From: Candidatus Accumulibacter sp. 66-26
GTDB taxonomy: Bacteria > Pseudomonadota > Gammaproteobacteria > Burkholderiales > Rhodocyclaceae
Reading direction: 5' to 3'
Assembly: GCA_001897745.1 (NCBI GenBank)
Contig: MKUH01000018.1
Location: 1-64,000, forward strand
DNA length: 64,000 bases
In this document: positions 48,521 through 57,583 of the stretch, one piece after another
How the letters are laid out: every line of letters starts with the position of its first letter
Position numbering within the stretch: the first letter of the stretch is position 1
Translations under genes and position numbers: made by a program
Notes under the pieces: generated by a model
What the model was told of the DNA's origin: nothing
The model's database searches: none
The model's input: the letters and a program-made list of their open reading frames with translations, nothing else

Positions 48521-49732
48521 CTATTTCTTGACCAGCGGGCACTTCGAGGCGGACAGCGGCTGGAAGGCCTCGGCCGCCGGGATGGTCTGCCGCACGTGGT
48601 AGTAGTCCCACGGGTACTTGGACTCTTCCGGCTTCTTCACCTGCATCAGATACATGTCGTGCACCAGCCGGCCGTCCTGGCGGATCGCCGCGTTCTTGGC
48701 GAAGAAGTCGTTCACCGGCGTCTTCTTCATCCACGCCATCACCTTCTGCGTATCGTCGCTGCCGGTGGCCTTGACGCCCTTCAGGTAGTGCATGATCGCC
48801 GAGTACTCGCCGGCCTGGACCATGGTCGGCATTTTCTTGGCGTGGGCGAAGAAGCGCTTCGACCAGGCGCGCGTCTCGTCGTTGAGGTCCCAGTAGAAGC
48901 CTTCGGTCAGGTACATGGTCTGCGTCGTCTTCAGGCCGAGGCTGTGGATGTCGGTGATGAACATCAGCAGGCCGGCCAGCGACTGCTTGGGCGTGATGCC
49001 GAACTCGGCCGCCTGCTTGATCGAATTGGTCGTGTCGGTGCCGGCGTTGGCCAGGCCGATGACCTGCGCGCCCGACGCCTGCGCCTTGAGCAGGAAGGAC
49101 GAGAAGTCGGTGCCGGGGAAGGGGTGGCGGACCGAGCCGAGCACCTTGCCGCCGTTGGCGACGACCACGTCGGAGGCGTCCTTTTCGAGCGAGTGGCCGA
49201 AGGCGTAGTCGGCGGTCAGGAAGAACCAGCTCTTGCCGCCCTGCTTGACGACGGCCTTGGCCGTGCCGTTCGCCACCGAGTAGGTGTCGTAGGTCCAATG
49301 CACCGTGACGTCGTTGCAGTCCTCGTTGGTGATCCGCGTCGACGCGGCGCCGGAGATCAGGGCGATCTTGTTCTTTTCCTTGGCGACCTTCATCACGGCG
49401 AGCGCGGTCGAGGTGGTGACGAGTTCGGTGACGACGTCGACCTTGTCGCGGTCGAACCATTCGCGCGCCTTGTTGGAGGAGATGTCGCCCTTGTTCTGGT
49501 GGTCGGCGGAAACGATCTCGATCGCGAAGCCCGGCTTTTCCTTGGCCTGGAAGTCTTCGACGGCCATTTTGGCGGCGGTGACGGCACCCGCGCCGGAGAG
49601 GTCGGAATAGGCGCCCGACATGTCGGTCAGCACGCCGATGCGGACCACGTTGTCGGAGATCTGGGCCTGCGCCATTCCGCTGCCGAAACCGAGGGCGGCC
49701 GCGACGGCCAGGGCGATGCGTTTCGTTTTCAT
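48521..49732 (-). CDS. livK: ABC transporter periplasmic substrate-binding protein, branched-chain amino acid type
   Basis: A 403-residue type I periplasmic-binding protein with a Sec signal peptide (cleavage probably after AQA, residue 23). The mature start VRIGVLTDMSGAYSDLSGAG and the ALISGAASTRITNEDC region match the Leu/Ile/Val-binding-like family (Peripla_BP_6). Cysteines at SASKCPLVKK and NEDCND are present. Substrate is not determined by sequence and could be amino acids, amides or aromatic acids. AGGAGGAG lies before ATG 49732. Confidence 0.9.
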   Translation of the reverse strand: MKTKRIALAVAAALGFGSGMAQAQISDNVVRIGVLTDMSGAYSDLSGAGAVTAAKMAVEDFQAKEKPGFAIEIVSADHQNKGDISSNKAREWFDRDKVDVVTELVTTSTALAVMKVAKEKNKIALISGAASTRITNEDCNDVTVHWTYDTYSVANGTAKAVVKQGGKSWFFLTADYAFGHSLEKDASDVVVANGGKVLGSVRHPFPGTDFSSFLLKAQASGAQVIGLANAGTDTTNSIKQAAEFGITPKQSLAGLLMFITDIHSLGLKTTQTMYLTEGFYWDLNDETRAWSKRFFAHAKKMPTMVQAGEYSAIMHYLKGVKATGSDDTQKVMAWMKKTPVNDFFAKNAAIRQDGRLVHDMYLMQVKKPEESKYPWDYYHVRQTIPAAEAFQPLSASKCPLVKK

Positions 49733-49761
49733 GAATGCTCCTCCTGTGTTGTGGGTGCTGC

Positions 49762-50472
49762 TCATACGCCGAGAAATTCCTGCAGGAACTCTCGTTTCTC
49801 TTCTATTTCGTGTTGATGGATTTCGGCGGCGATCTGCCCGTGCTCGACGACGTACATGCGGTCGGCGAGCGGCGCGGCGAAGCGGAAATTCTGCTCGACG
49901 AGCAGGATGGTGAAGCCCTTCTCCTTGAGCTGGCGGATGATCTGGCCGAGCTTCTGCACGATGACCGGGGCCAGTCCCTCTGAGATCTCGTCGAGCAGCA
50001 GCAGCTTGGCGCCGGTGCGCAGGATGCGCGCCATCGCCAGCATCTGCTGTTCGCCGCCGGAGAGGCGCGTGCCCTGGCTGTGGCGGCGCTCGGCGAGGTT
50101 GGGGAACATCGCGTAGATTTCGTCGAGGCTCATGCCGGCGCTGCCGACCTGCGGCGGGAGCAGGAGGTTTTCCTCGCAGCTCAGGCTGGCGTAGATGCCG
50201 CGTTCCTCGGGGCAGTAGCCGATGCCGAGGCGTGCGATGCGGTGCGGCGGCATGCCGATGATTTCGCGCCCGTTCATCATCACCGAGCCGCTGCGCTTGC
50301 CGGTCAGGCCGAGAATGGCGCGCAGCGTGGTGGTGCGCCCGGCGCCGTTGCGACCGAGCAGGGAGACGCATTCGCCGCGATTCACGACGAAGTCCATGCC
50401 GTGCAGGATATGCGATTCGCCGTAGAAGGCGTGCAGGCCGGTGACGCGCAGGTATTCGGTCGGTTTCGCCAT
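49762..50472 (-). CDS. livF: ABC transporter ATP-binding protein LivF, with Arg in Walker A
   Basis: A 236-residue ATPase of the LivF type. Walker A reads GRNGAGRT with Arg46 in the place of the nearly invariant lysine (codon CGC). The Q loop, the signature LSGGEQQMLAMARIL and Walker B LLLLDEISEGLAP are intact. ATG 50472 lies 1 base after the livG stop. Whether the Lys-to-Arg change lowers ATPase activity is unknown; LivG has a normal Walker A. Confidence 0.92.
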   Translation of the reverse strand: MAKPTEYLRVTGLHAFYGESHILHGMDFVVNRGECVSLLGRNGAGRTTTLRAILGLTGKRSGSVMMNGREIIGMPPHRIARLGIGYCPEERGIYASLSCEENLLLPPQVGSAGMSLDEIYAMFPNLAERRHSQGTRLSGGEQQMLAMARILRTGAKLLLLDEISEGLAPVIVQKLGQIIRQLKEKGFTILLVEQNFRFAAPLADRMYVVEHGQIAAEIHQHEIEEKREFLQEFLGV

Positions 50473-50473
50473 C

Positions 50474-51268
50474 TCAGTGCGCCTCCGCGCCGGCAAGCTC
50501 GCCTTCGCCCCGCTCGCTGCCCATGTAGGCCTCGATCACCTGCGCATCGTGCGCCACCTCGGCGTAGCTGCCTTCGGCGAGCACCGCGCCGCGCGCGAGG
50601 ACGGTGATGCGGTCGGAAATCCCCGAGACCACCTTCATGTTGTGTTCGACCATCAGGATCGTGCGGTTGGCGGCGACCTTGCGAATCAGCTGCATGACGC
50701 GGTCCACGTCCTCGTGGCCCATGCCCTGCGTCGGCTCGTCGAGCAGCATGAGTTCCGGCTCGAGCGCCAGCGTGGTCGCGATCTCGAGCGCCCGCTTGCG
50801 TCCGTAGGGCATTTCGACGGTCACCATGTCGGCGTAGTCCTGCAGGCCGACTTCGCCCAGCAATTCCATGGCGCGCCCGTTGAGTGCGTCGAGCGACTTG
50901 CCGGAGCGCCAGAAGTGGAAGGAGGTGCCGAGGCTGCGCTGGAGGGCGATGCGGACGTTTTCGAGGACCGACAGATGCGGGAAGACGGCGGAAATCTGGA
51001 AGGAGCGGACGACGCCGCGGCGCGCGATCTGCGCCGGCTTTTCGCCGGTGATGTCGATGCCGTTGTAGCGGATGCGGCCGCGCGTCGGTTCGAGAAACTT
51101 GGTGAGCAGGTTGAAGCAGGTGGTCTTGCCGGCGCCGTTGGGGCCGATCAGTGCGTGGATGTCGCCGCGCCGCACCTTGAGGTTGACGCCATTGACGGCG
51201 ACGAAGCCCTTGAATTCCTTGACCAGATTCTCGGTCGTCAGGATGAAGTCGTTTTCATTGTCGGCCAT
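50474..51268 (-). CDS. livG: ABC transporter ATP-binding protein LivG
   Basis: A 264-residue ATPase with normal Walker A GPNGAGKTT, a YGRKRALEIATTLA signature (C-loop variant usual for LivG) and Walker B LMLLDEPTQGMGHEDV. It is the first gene of the livGFKHM operon. It probably forms a heterodimer with LivF. Confidence 0.93.
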   Translation of the reverse strand: MADNENDFILTTENLVKEFKGFVAVNGVNLKVRRGDIHALIGPNGAGKTTCFNLLTKFLEPTRGRIRYNGIDITGEKPAQIARRGVVRSFQISAVFPHLSVLENVRIALQRSLGTSFHFWRSGKSLDALNGRAMELLGEVGLQDYADMVTVEMPYGRKRALEIATTLALEPELMLLDEPTQGMGHEDVDRVMQLIRKVAANRTILMVEHNMKVVSGISDRITVLARGAVLAEGSYAEVAHDAQVIEAYMGSERGEGELAGAEAH

Positions 51269-51303
51269 GGGCTGCTTGATCGCGGAGGCATATCGGTGAA
51301 GCT

Positions 51304-51312
51304 AGCGTAGCA
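51304..51312 (-). promoter_or_regulatory. Putative extended -10 promoter of the liv operon
   Basis: On the minus strand TG-C-TACGCT lies 36 bases before livG; the -35 is not clear. Surrounding bases to 51360 are AT-richer than the genes. Confidence 0.35.
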
Positions 51313-51403
51313 CGAACTTTTCCATTTTTGCGAATAGCGTAATAGGTTGTACTAAACGATATGACCGGCGATTGCTTCGCCGCGCCGCCGGCCGTTGCGG
51401 CGC

Positions 51404-51446
51404 AAAAAAGCCGCCGGCATCGGGGTTTCCGACGCCGGCGGCTTTT
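51404..51446 (-). terminator. Terminator of the cys operon (possibly bidirectional)
   Basis: AAAAGCCGCCGGCATCGG and CCGACGCCGGCGGCTTTT form an 18-bp stem with one mismatch and a short GGTTT loop, with a T-run on the minus strand 40 bases after cysN. Confidence 0.9.
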
Positions 51447-51486
51447 CGGCCGTGCGAGTAGCGGGGCGCCGTCGCCGGCGCGCCGC

Positions 51487-52779
51487 TTAGAGGATCATCC
51501 CGGCGCCGACCGTGTTGTTGCTCGATTCGTCGATGACGATGAAGGCGCCGGTACCACGGCTGTCGACGTAAGGGTCGGTGAACAGCGGCTGCGCGAGCTT
51601 GAGCGAGACCCTGGCGATGTCGTTCATCGCCAGCTTCTCGGCCGGCTGGCGTTCCATCGTGTTGATGTCCATGCGGTACTCGATGCCGGCCAGCATCGCC
51701 TTGCTCTCGCGCGTCGTGTGGCGCACGACGTACTTGCGGCGCGGGTCGAGCGGCGTTTCCGAAAGCCAGCAGAGCATGGCGTCGATCTGCTTTGCGACGT
51801 TCGGCAGTTCGCTGGTCTTGACGATCATGTCGCCGCGCGAGATGTCGATCTCGTCTTCGAGCAGGATGGTCACCGACTGTTCGGAGGTGGCGCGCGGCAG
51901 CTTCTCGCCGTACAGCTCGATGGCCTTGACGCGGGTTTCGAGACCCGAGGGCAGCACGGTGACGGCGTCGCCGGCGGCCAGCTCGCCGGACTCGACGCGG
52001 CCCATGAAGCCGCGGTAGTCGTGCAGCTCGGGGTTGGCGGAATCCTGCGGGCGGCAGACGTACTGCACCGGGAAACGGAATTTCTCGGCGCGCTCGGTGT
52101 GTGCCGGCGGCGCCGTTTCGAGGATGTCGAGCAGGGTCGGGCCGTCGTACCAGGCGAGGCGCTCGCCGCGCTCGACGACCATGTCGCCGTTCAGCGCCGA
52201 CATCGGGATGAAGCGCACGTCGTCGATGCCGAGCTTGGCGGCGAAGGCGAGGTAGTCGGCCTTGATCTGCTCGAAGCGTTCCTGCGAGTAATCGACGAGG
52301 TCCATCTTGTTCACGGCGACGACGACGTGCGGGATGTTCACCAGATGGGCGAGGTAGGAGTGGCGGCGCGTCTGCGTCAGCACGCCCTTGCGCGCGTCGA
52401 TCAGGATGATGGCGAGGTTGGCCGTCGAGGCGGCGGTCACCATGTTGCGCGTGTACTGTTCGTGGCCCGGCGCGTCGGCGATGATGTACTTGCGCGTGCC
52501 GGTCGTGAAGTAGCGGTAGGCGACGTCGATCGTGATGCCCTGTTCGCGCTCGGCCTGCAGGCCGTCGGTGAGCAGCGAGAGGTCGACGGCTTCCATGCCG
52601 CGCTTCTGCGAGGTGCGTTCGATGGCGTGCAGCGTGTCGGCGAGGATGGTCTTGGTGTCGAACAGCAGGCGGCCGATCAGCGTGCTCTTGCCGTCGTCGA
52701 CGCTGCCGCAGGTGAGGAAACGGAGCAGGCCGTTGTCGACGGCGTTGCCCTGTGCCGGAATGTTTTCGATGGCGGACAT
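51487..52779 (-). CDS. cysN: Sulfate adenylyltransferase subunit 1 (GTPase) CysN
   Basis: A 430-residue EF-Tu-like GTPase that drives ATP sulfurylase. G1 GSVDDGKST, G3 DAPGHEQY and G4 NKMD are intact. There is no C-terminal APS kinase (CysC) domain, consistent with an APS- rather than PAPS-reducing pathway here. The start shares one base with the cysD stop (TGATG). Confidence 0.95.
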   Translation of the reverse strand: MSAIENIPAQGNAVDNGLLRFLTCGSVDDGKSTLIGRLLFDTKTILADTLHAIERTSQKRGMEAVDLSLLTDGLQAEREQGITIDVAYRYFTTGTRKYIIADAPGHEQYTRNMVTAASTANLAIILIDARKGVLTQTRRHSYLAHLVNIPHVVVAVNKMDLVDYSQERFEQIKADYLAFAAKLGIDDVRFIPMSALNGDMVVERGERLAWYDGPTLLDILETAPPAHTERAEKFRFPVQYVCRPQDSANPELHDYRGFMGRVESGELAAGDAVTVLPSGLETRVKAIELYGEKLPRATSEQSVTILLEDEIDISRGDMIVKTSELPNVAKQIDAMLCWLSETPLDPRRKYVVRHTTRESKAMLAGIEYRMDINTMERQPAEKLAMNDIARVSLKLAQPLFTDPYVDSRGTGAFIVIDESSNNTVGAGMIL

Positions 52780-53699
52780 CAGAAGTAGCCCTCTTTCTTG
52801 CGTTGTTCCATGGAAGCCTCGGAGGTCTGGTCGTCGAGGCGCGTCGCGCCGCGCTCGGTGATCGTCGTCGTTGCGGTTTCCTCGATGATCTTGGCGACCG
52901 TGTCGGCGGCGGACTCGACCGGCGCCGTGCAGGTGATGTCGCCGACCGTGCGGAAGCGCACCAGCACGTCCTCGACGACGTCGCCCGGCTTGGCCGGGGT
53001 GATCTCGGTGACCGGCAGCATGCCGCCCGCCTTGCGCACCACCGGGCGCGTGTGCGCGAAGTAGATCGACGGCAGCTCCAGCTTCTCGCGCTCGATGTAC
53101 TGCCAGACGTCGATTTCGGTCCAGTTCGAGATCGGGAAGACGCGGATGTTCTCGCCCTTGAAGGCGCGCGCGTTGTACAGGCTCCACAGTTCGGGGCGCT
53201 GGTTCTTCGGGTCCCACTGGCCGAACTCGTCGCGGAAGGAGCAGATGCGCTCCTTGGCGCGCGCCTTTTCCTCGTCGCGGCGGGCGCCGCCGATACAGGC
53301 GTCGAAACCGAATTCCTCGATCGCTTCGAGCAGCGTCACCGACTGGTGCTTGTTGCGCGATTCGTCGGCCGACTTGAGCACGACGGTGCCGCGCGCCATC
53401 GACTCCTCGACCGAACGCACGATCAGCCGCTCGCCAAGTTCGGCGGCGCGCTTGTCGCGGAAATCGGTGACTTCCTTGTAATTGTGGCCGGTGTCGATGT
53501 GCATCAGGGGGAAGGGGAAGCGACCCGGGCGGAAAGCCTTTTCGGCGACGCGCAGCATGCAGATCGAATCCTTGCCGCCGGAGAACAGCAGCACCGGGTT
53601 GGCGCACTGGCCGGCCACCTCGCGCATGATGTGGATGGCCTCGGCTTCGAGCCAGTCGAGGTGGGAAAGCGTGGCTTTCGAGAGGGTCGTGGTGCTCAT
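52779..53699 (-). CDS. cysD: Sulfate adenylyltransferase subunit 2 CysD
   Basis: A 306-residue ATP pyrophosphatase that makes APS from ATP and sulfate with CysN. The PP-loop LFSGGKDSICMLR and the C-terminal ERKKEGYF-like end (QRKKEGYF) match E. coli CysD (302). It follows cysH by 23 bases. Confidence 0.96.
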   Translation of the reverse strand: MSTTTLSKATLSHLDWLEAEAIHIMREVAGQCANPVLLFSGGKDSICMLRVAEKAFRPGRFPFPLMHIDTGHNYKEVTDFRDKRAAELGERLIVRSVEESMARGTVVLKSADESRNKHQSVTLLEAIEEFGFDACIGGARRDEEKARAKERICSFRDEFGQWDPKNQRPELWSLYNARAFKGENIRVFPISNWTEIDVWQYIEREKLELPSIYFAHTRPVVRKAGGMLPVTEITPAKPGDVVEDVLVRFRTVGDITCTAPVESAADTVAKIIEETATTTITERGATRLDDQTSEASMEQRKKEGYF

Positions 53700-53722
53700 T
53701 GATTCACCTGTAGTTCAAACGA

Positions 53723-54445
53723 TCAGGCGCGCTTGACGTGCAAGCCGCATTCCTTGGATTCGGGGTTTTCCCACCACCAGCGCCCCGAGCGGATATCCTC
53801 GCCGGGCGTGACGCTGCGCGTGCACGGCGCGCAGCCGATGCTCGGATAGAACTTGTCGTGCAGGGCGTTGTACGGGACGCCGTTCTGCTTGATGTAGGCC
53901 CAGACTTCCTTTTCCGACCAGTCGGCCAGCGGGTTGAATTTCTCGAGCCCGTTGCCTTCGTCGAAGGCCTGCAGCGGCAGGCCTTCGCGCGTCGCCGACT
54001 GCTGCGCGCGCATGCCGGTGATCCACGCCTTCCGGCCGGCCAGCGCGCGGCGCAGGGGTTCGACCTTGCGCACGTAGCAGCAGCCCTTGCGCAGATCGAC
54101 CGACTCGTAGAAACCGTTGATGCCGTTTTCGCGCGTCCACGCCTCGACGAGATCGTGGCGCGGGTAGTAGAGCTTGAGCGCGAGGCCGTAGCGCTTCTTC
54201 ACCTCGGCGATCAGGTCGTAGGTTTCGAGCGGCAGGCGGCCGGTGTCGAGCGAGAAGATTTCGATCGGCAGCTTGTCGCCGACGATCAGGTCGGTCAGCA
54301 CCATGTCCTCGGCGCCGAGGCTGTTGGCGAAGACGGCCGGCGCGTAGTCGGCGGCGACGCGGGCGAGCAGGGCGCGCGCCGCCGTGGTCCTCGCGGCGAC
54401 CGCGTCGAGCAGGGCCGGGTCGTTGAGATTGACGGTGATCTCCAT
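53723..54445 (-). CDS. cysH: Adenosine 5'-phosphosulfate reductase (Fe-S type)
   Basis: A 240-residue reductase converting APS to sulfite. The paired cysteines C122-C123 and C205-x2-C208 bind a [4Fe-4S] cluster, the mark of APS (not PAPS) reductases; the catalytic cysteine is C233 in KECGLH. It lies between the DUF934 gene and cysD in the same transcript. Confidence 0.95.
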   Translation of the reverse strand: MEITVNLNDPALLDAVAARTTAARALLARVAADYAPAVFANSLGAEDMVLTDLIVGDKLPIEIFSLDTGRLPLETYDLIAEVKKRYGLALKLYYPRHDLVEAWTRENGINGFYESVDLRKGCCYVRKVEPLRRALAGRKAWITGMRAQQSATREGLPLQAFDEGNGLEKFNPLADWSEKEVWAYIKQNGVPYNALHDKFYPSIGCAPCTRSVTPGEDIRSGRWWWENPESKECGLHVKRA

Positions 54446-54454
54446 GTCCCTTCC

Positions 54455-54976
54455 TCAGGCCGCGCGGCGGCGGAACAGGGGCTGCGGCTGGTCGACCGCG
54501 GCCTGGTAGGTTTCGCTGAAGGTGGCGAAGCCGGCCAGCGCCTTTTCGAGGTTCTGGTCGGCGCGCAGCGCGTAGGCGTCGATGCCGCAGCGGCGCATGG
54601 CGAACAGCTGGTCGTAGAGCACGTCGCCGAGGGCGCGGATTTCACCCGTGTAACCGTAGCGTTCGCGCAGCAGGCGGGCGCTCGAATAGCTGCGGCCGTC
54701 GGTGAACTTCGGGAAGTTCACGCCGACCACGGCGAGTCTGTCGAGGTCGCCGGCGAGGGCTTCCGGGCCTTCGCCGGCGTCCAGCCAGACGCCGAGCGGA
54801 TTGCTGTCCGCCTCGCCCCTTGCCGCGAGTTCCTGGCGGCGCGCCAGCCATACGGCGAGCGGGACGAGCAGCGGCCCGGCGGGCAGGGCGACGGTTTCCG
54901 CCGTCTCTCCGGCGGCGAGTTTGAACAGCTGCCAGCTGTCGGCGACGATGGCGCCGTTCTTGATGATTTCAGGCAT
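54455..54976 (-). CDS. DUF934 protein of the sulfate-assimilation operon
   Basis: A 173-residue soluble protein. The segment VGVNFPKFTDGRSYSSARLLRERYGY-type region (about residues 87-112) is the hallmark of DUF934, a family found next to cysI/cysH in proteobacteria lacking the CysJ flavoprotein. Biochemical role is not established; a partner of sulfite reductase is a reasonable inference. It overlaps the cysI stop by 8 bases. Confidence 0.88.
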   Translation of the reverse strand: MPEIIKNGAIVADSWQLFKLAAGETAETVALPAGPLLVPLAVWLARRQELAARGEADSNPLGVWLDAGEGPEALAGDLDRLAVVGVNFPKFTDGRSYSSARLLRERYGYTGEIRALGDVLYDQLFAMRRCGIDAYALRADQNLEKALAGFATFSETYQAAVDQPQPLFRRRAA

Positions 54977-56690
54977 TGGCGACTTTCGCGGGGGTCGGTT
55001 GCGCATCGTTGGCGGCGACGGCCGGCTTGCGGCGGTCGCGGCCGGCGTAGGCGCGGGCCTTGAAAGGCTCGCTGCCGACGCGTTGCAGGGTGTCGATGAA
55101 GCGCTCGCTCGGCGTGCGCAGTTCGATGTAGACGTCGATCAGGGCGCCGATCACGGCCGGCACTTCCTCGGCGGTGAAGGACGGGCCGATCACCTTGCCG
55201 ATCGTCGCGTCGTTGCCCTGCTGGCCGCCCAGCGTGATCTGGTACCACTCCTCGTTGTTCTTGTCGACGCCGAGGATGCCGATGTTCGAGACGTGGTGGT
55301 GGCCGCAGGAGTTCATGCAGCCGGAAATGTTGAGCGAGATGTCGCCGATGTCGTGCAGATAGTCGAGATCGTCGAACTTCGTCTGCACGGCTTCGGCGAT
55401 CGGCAGCGAGCGGGCGTTGGCCAGCGAGCAGAGGTCGCCGCCGGGGCAGCAGATCATGTCGGTGAGCAGGCCGATGTTCGGCGTCGCCAGATCCTGCGCG
55501 CGGGCGATCTGCCACACCGTGTACAGGTCGCTTTGCTTGACGTCGACGAGCAGCAGGTTCTGTTCATGGCTGACGCGCAGTTCGCCGAAGCTGTAGCGGT
55601 CGGCGAGGTCGGCCGCCGCGCACATCTGCGTATCGGTGATGTCGCCCGGCGCCGCGCCGGTCTTCTTCAGCGACAGGGTGACGGCGGCGTAGCCCGGCAC
55701 CTTGTGCGCGTGCACGTTGCGCTTGACCCAGTTGGCGAAGGCCTTGTCGTCGTTCTGCCGGGCGGCGAAACCGGCATCGGCGGCCGGCAGGGATTCATAG
55801 GCGGGCGGCGCGAAGTGCGCGGCGACGCGCGCGAACTCGGTGTCGGTCAGCGTTGCCGGGCCGTCCTCGAGGTGCGCCCATTCGGCTTCGACCTGGCGCT
55901 TGAATTCCTCGATGCCGAGCGCCTGCACGAGGATCTTGATGCGCGCCTTGTAGGCGTTGTCGCGGCGGCCGTAGCGGTTGTACACGCGCAGCACGGCCTC
56001 GATGTAGCTGAGCAGGTGGCGGCGCGGCAGGAATTCGCGCGCGACCTGGCCGAGGATGGGCGTGCGTCCGAGGCCGCCGCCGACGAAGACCTTGAAGCCG
56101 ATGCTGCCTGCCTCGTCGCGCACGATCTCGAGCCCGATGTCGTGCGCGCGGATCACCGCGCGGTCGCTCGCCGCGCCGTTGACCGCGATCTTGAACTTGC
56201 GCGGCAGGAAGGCGAACTCCGGGTGGAAGGTCGACCACTGGCGGATGATCTCGCAGTAAGGGCGCGGATCGGCCAGCTCGTCCGGCGCGACGCCGGCGAA
56301 GTGGTCGGTCGTCACGTTGCGCACGCAGTTGCCCGAGGTCTGCACGGCGTGCATCTGCACGGTCGCGAGTTCGGCGAGGATTTCCGGCGTTTCCTCGAAC
56401 TTCGGCCAGTTGAACTGCATGTTGTGGCGCGTCGTGAAGTGGCCGAAACCGCGGTCGTAGCGGCGGGAAATTTCCGCCAGCTTGCGCAGCTGCGCCGACG
56501 AGAGCATGCCGTAGGGCACGGCGATGCGGTGCATCGGGCCGTGCCGCTGGATGTACAGCCCGTTCTGCAGGCGCAGCGGGCGCAGGTCGTCGCCCGACAG
56601 TTCGCCGGCCAGATGGCGGGCCATCTGGTCGCGGTACTGGGCGACGCGTTCGTCGATGATCTGTTGGTCGGTGCTGTCGTAGCGATACAT
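54969..56690 (-). CDS. cysI: Sulfite reductase hemoprotein (CysI/NirA family)
   Basis: A 573-residue siroheme/[4Fe-4S] enzyme reducing sulfite to sulfide. The joint siroheme-cluster ligands are C415-x5-C421 and C458-x3-C462 (MICCPGGDLC and SGCMNSCGHHH). Basic residues of the active site appear in RHNMQFNWP. No cysJ is nearby, so the electron donor is probably ferredoxin or an unknown partner. ATG 56690 has AGGAG upstream; TSUP permease gene precedes it by 13 bases. Confidence 0.93.
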   Translation of the reverse strand: MYRYDSTDQQIIDERVAQYRDQMARHLAGELSGDDLRPLRLQNGLYIQRHGPMHRIAVPYGMLSSAQLRKLAEISRRYDRGFGHFTTRHNMQFNWPKFEETPEILAELATVQMHAVQTSGNCVRNVTTDHFAGVAPDELADPRPYCEIIRQWSTFHPEFAFLPRKFKIAVNGAASDRAVIRAHDIGLEIVRDEAGSIGFKVFVGGGLGRTPILGQVAREFLPRRHLLSYIEAVLRVYNRYGRRDNAYKARIKILVQALGIEEFKRQVEAEWAHLEDGPATLTDTEFARVAAHFAPPAYESLPAADAGFAARQNDDKAFANWVKRNVHAHKVPGYAAVTLSLKKTGAAPGDITDTQMCAAADLADRYSFGELRVSHEQNLLLVDVKQSDLYTVWQIARAQDLATPNIGLLTDMICCPGGDLCSLANARSLPIAEAVQTKFDDLDYLHDIGDISLNISGCMNSCGHHHVSNIGILGVDKNNEEWYQITLGGQQGNDATIGKVIGPSFTAEEVPAVIGALIDVYIELRTPSERFIDTLQRVGSEPFKARAYAGRDRRKPAVAANDAQPTPAKVANA

Positions 56691-56703
56691 TCGTCGCTCC
56701 TTT

Positions 56704-57480
56704 TTATAGTGCAATCAGTTTGCCGCCGATCAACACCAGCATACTGGCGAGGATGGGCCTCAGAAAACGGTCCGGCACTTTAGCCGAAGCGTGGCTTCCG
56801 AGCCAGATGCCGGGCAGCGAGCCGAGCAGCAGGCTGCCGAGCAGCGCCCAGTCGACGCTGCCGATCATCCAGTGCCCGATGCCGGCGACCAGCGTCAGCG
56901 GCACGGCGTGCGCGACGTCGCTGCCGACGATGCGAATGGCTGGCAGGCGCGGATAGAGGTAGAACAGCACGGCGACGCCCAGCGCGCCGGCGCCGACCGA
57001 GGAAATCGTGACGAGGACGCCGAGCAGGGCGCCGACGGCGACGGTGATCGGCGCGCGCAGCTTCGTGTGCGCCGCGTCGTCGGCGTGGGCCAGAGCGCGG
57101 CGCTGGAGTTTCGAGCGGAAGACGATGGCGCAGGCGGTGAGCAGCAGGGCGACGCCGAGCGACATCGAGATGACGTGGGTGACTTCGGGGCTGCGCTTGG
57201 GCAGGAAGGAGAGCGCCCAGATCGTCAGCGCGGCGGCGGGAATGCTGCCGGCGGCCAGCAGACGGGTGATGCGCCAGTCGACGTGGCCTTTTTTGGCGTG
57301 CACCGCGGTGCCGCCGGCCTTGGTGATGGCGGCGTAGAGCAGGTCGGTGCCGACCGCCGTCGCCGGATGCACGCCGAAGAGCAGCACCAGCAAGGGGGTC
57401 ATCAGCGAACCGCCGCCGACGCCGGTGAGTCCGACGATGGCGCCGACAACGAAGCCTGAAAGGGTGTAGAGCCAGTCCAT
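56704..57480 (-). CDS. TSUP (TauE/SafE) family permease, first gene of the cys operon
   Basis: A 258-residue membrane protein with about eight helices. GxxxGLTGVGGGSLMTPLL at the N-terminus and the internal repeat VTISSVGAGALGVAVL are typical of the TauE/SafE sulfite or sulfonate exporters. Position before cysI suggests sulfite or sulfate movement. ATG 57480 is preferred over an in-frame TTG at 57492. Confidence 0.85.
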   Translation of the reverse strand: MDWLYTLSGFVVGAIVGLTGVGGGSLMTPLLVLLFGVHPATAVGTDLLYAAITKAGGTAVHAKKGHVDWRITRLLAAGSIPAAALTIWALSFLPKRSPEVTHVISMSLGVALLLTACAIVFRSKLQRRALAHADDAAHTKLRAPITVAVGALLGVLVTISSVGAGALGVAVLFYLYPRLPAIRIVGSDVAHAVPLTLVAGIGHWMIGSVDWALLGSLLLGSLPGIWLGSHASAKVPDRFLRPILASMLVLIGGKLIAL

Positions 57481-57545
57481 GATGCGCCGCAATAGAGTGT
57501 GTGGCGCATTGTAGGGAAGGCAGGTTTGATCGAAAAAGAATATTC

Positions 57546-57563
57546 GGTTAGATTGTTATAACC
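57546..57563. promoter_or_regulatory. Candidate LysR-type operator between the cys operon and cysB
   Basis: GGTTA-N8-TAACC with a T-N11-A core lies 20 bases before cysB and 66 bases before the TSUP gene, in an AT-rich divergent intergenic region. CysB is the likely binder, by position. Confidence 0.5.
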
Positions 57564-57583
57564 AAACGTTCTTTGAGTGTGCG

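Noticed and set aside
51404-51446. Large inverted repeat as a possible mobile element end
   Set aside because: It is explained as a terminator: GC stem with a T-run at the right distance from cysN.
57526-57540. FNR-like half site TTGATCGAAAAAGA before cysB
   Set aside because: Only one half of the dyad matches.
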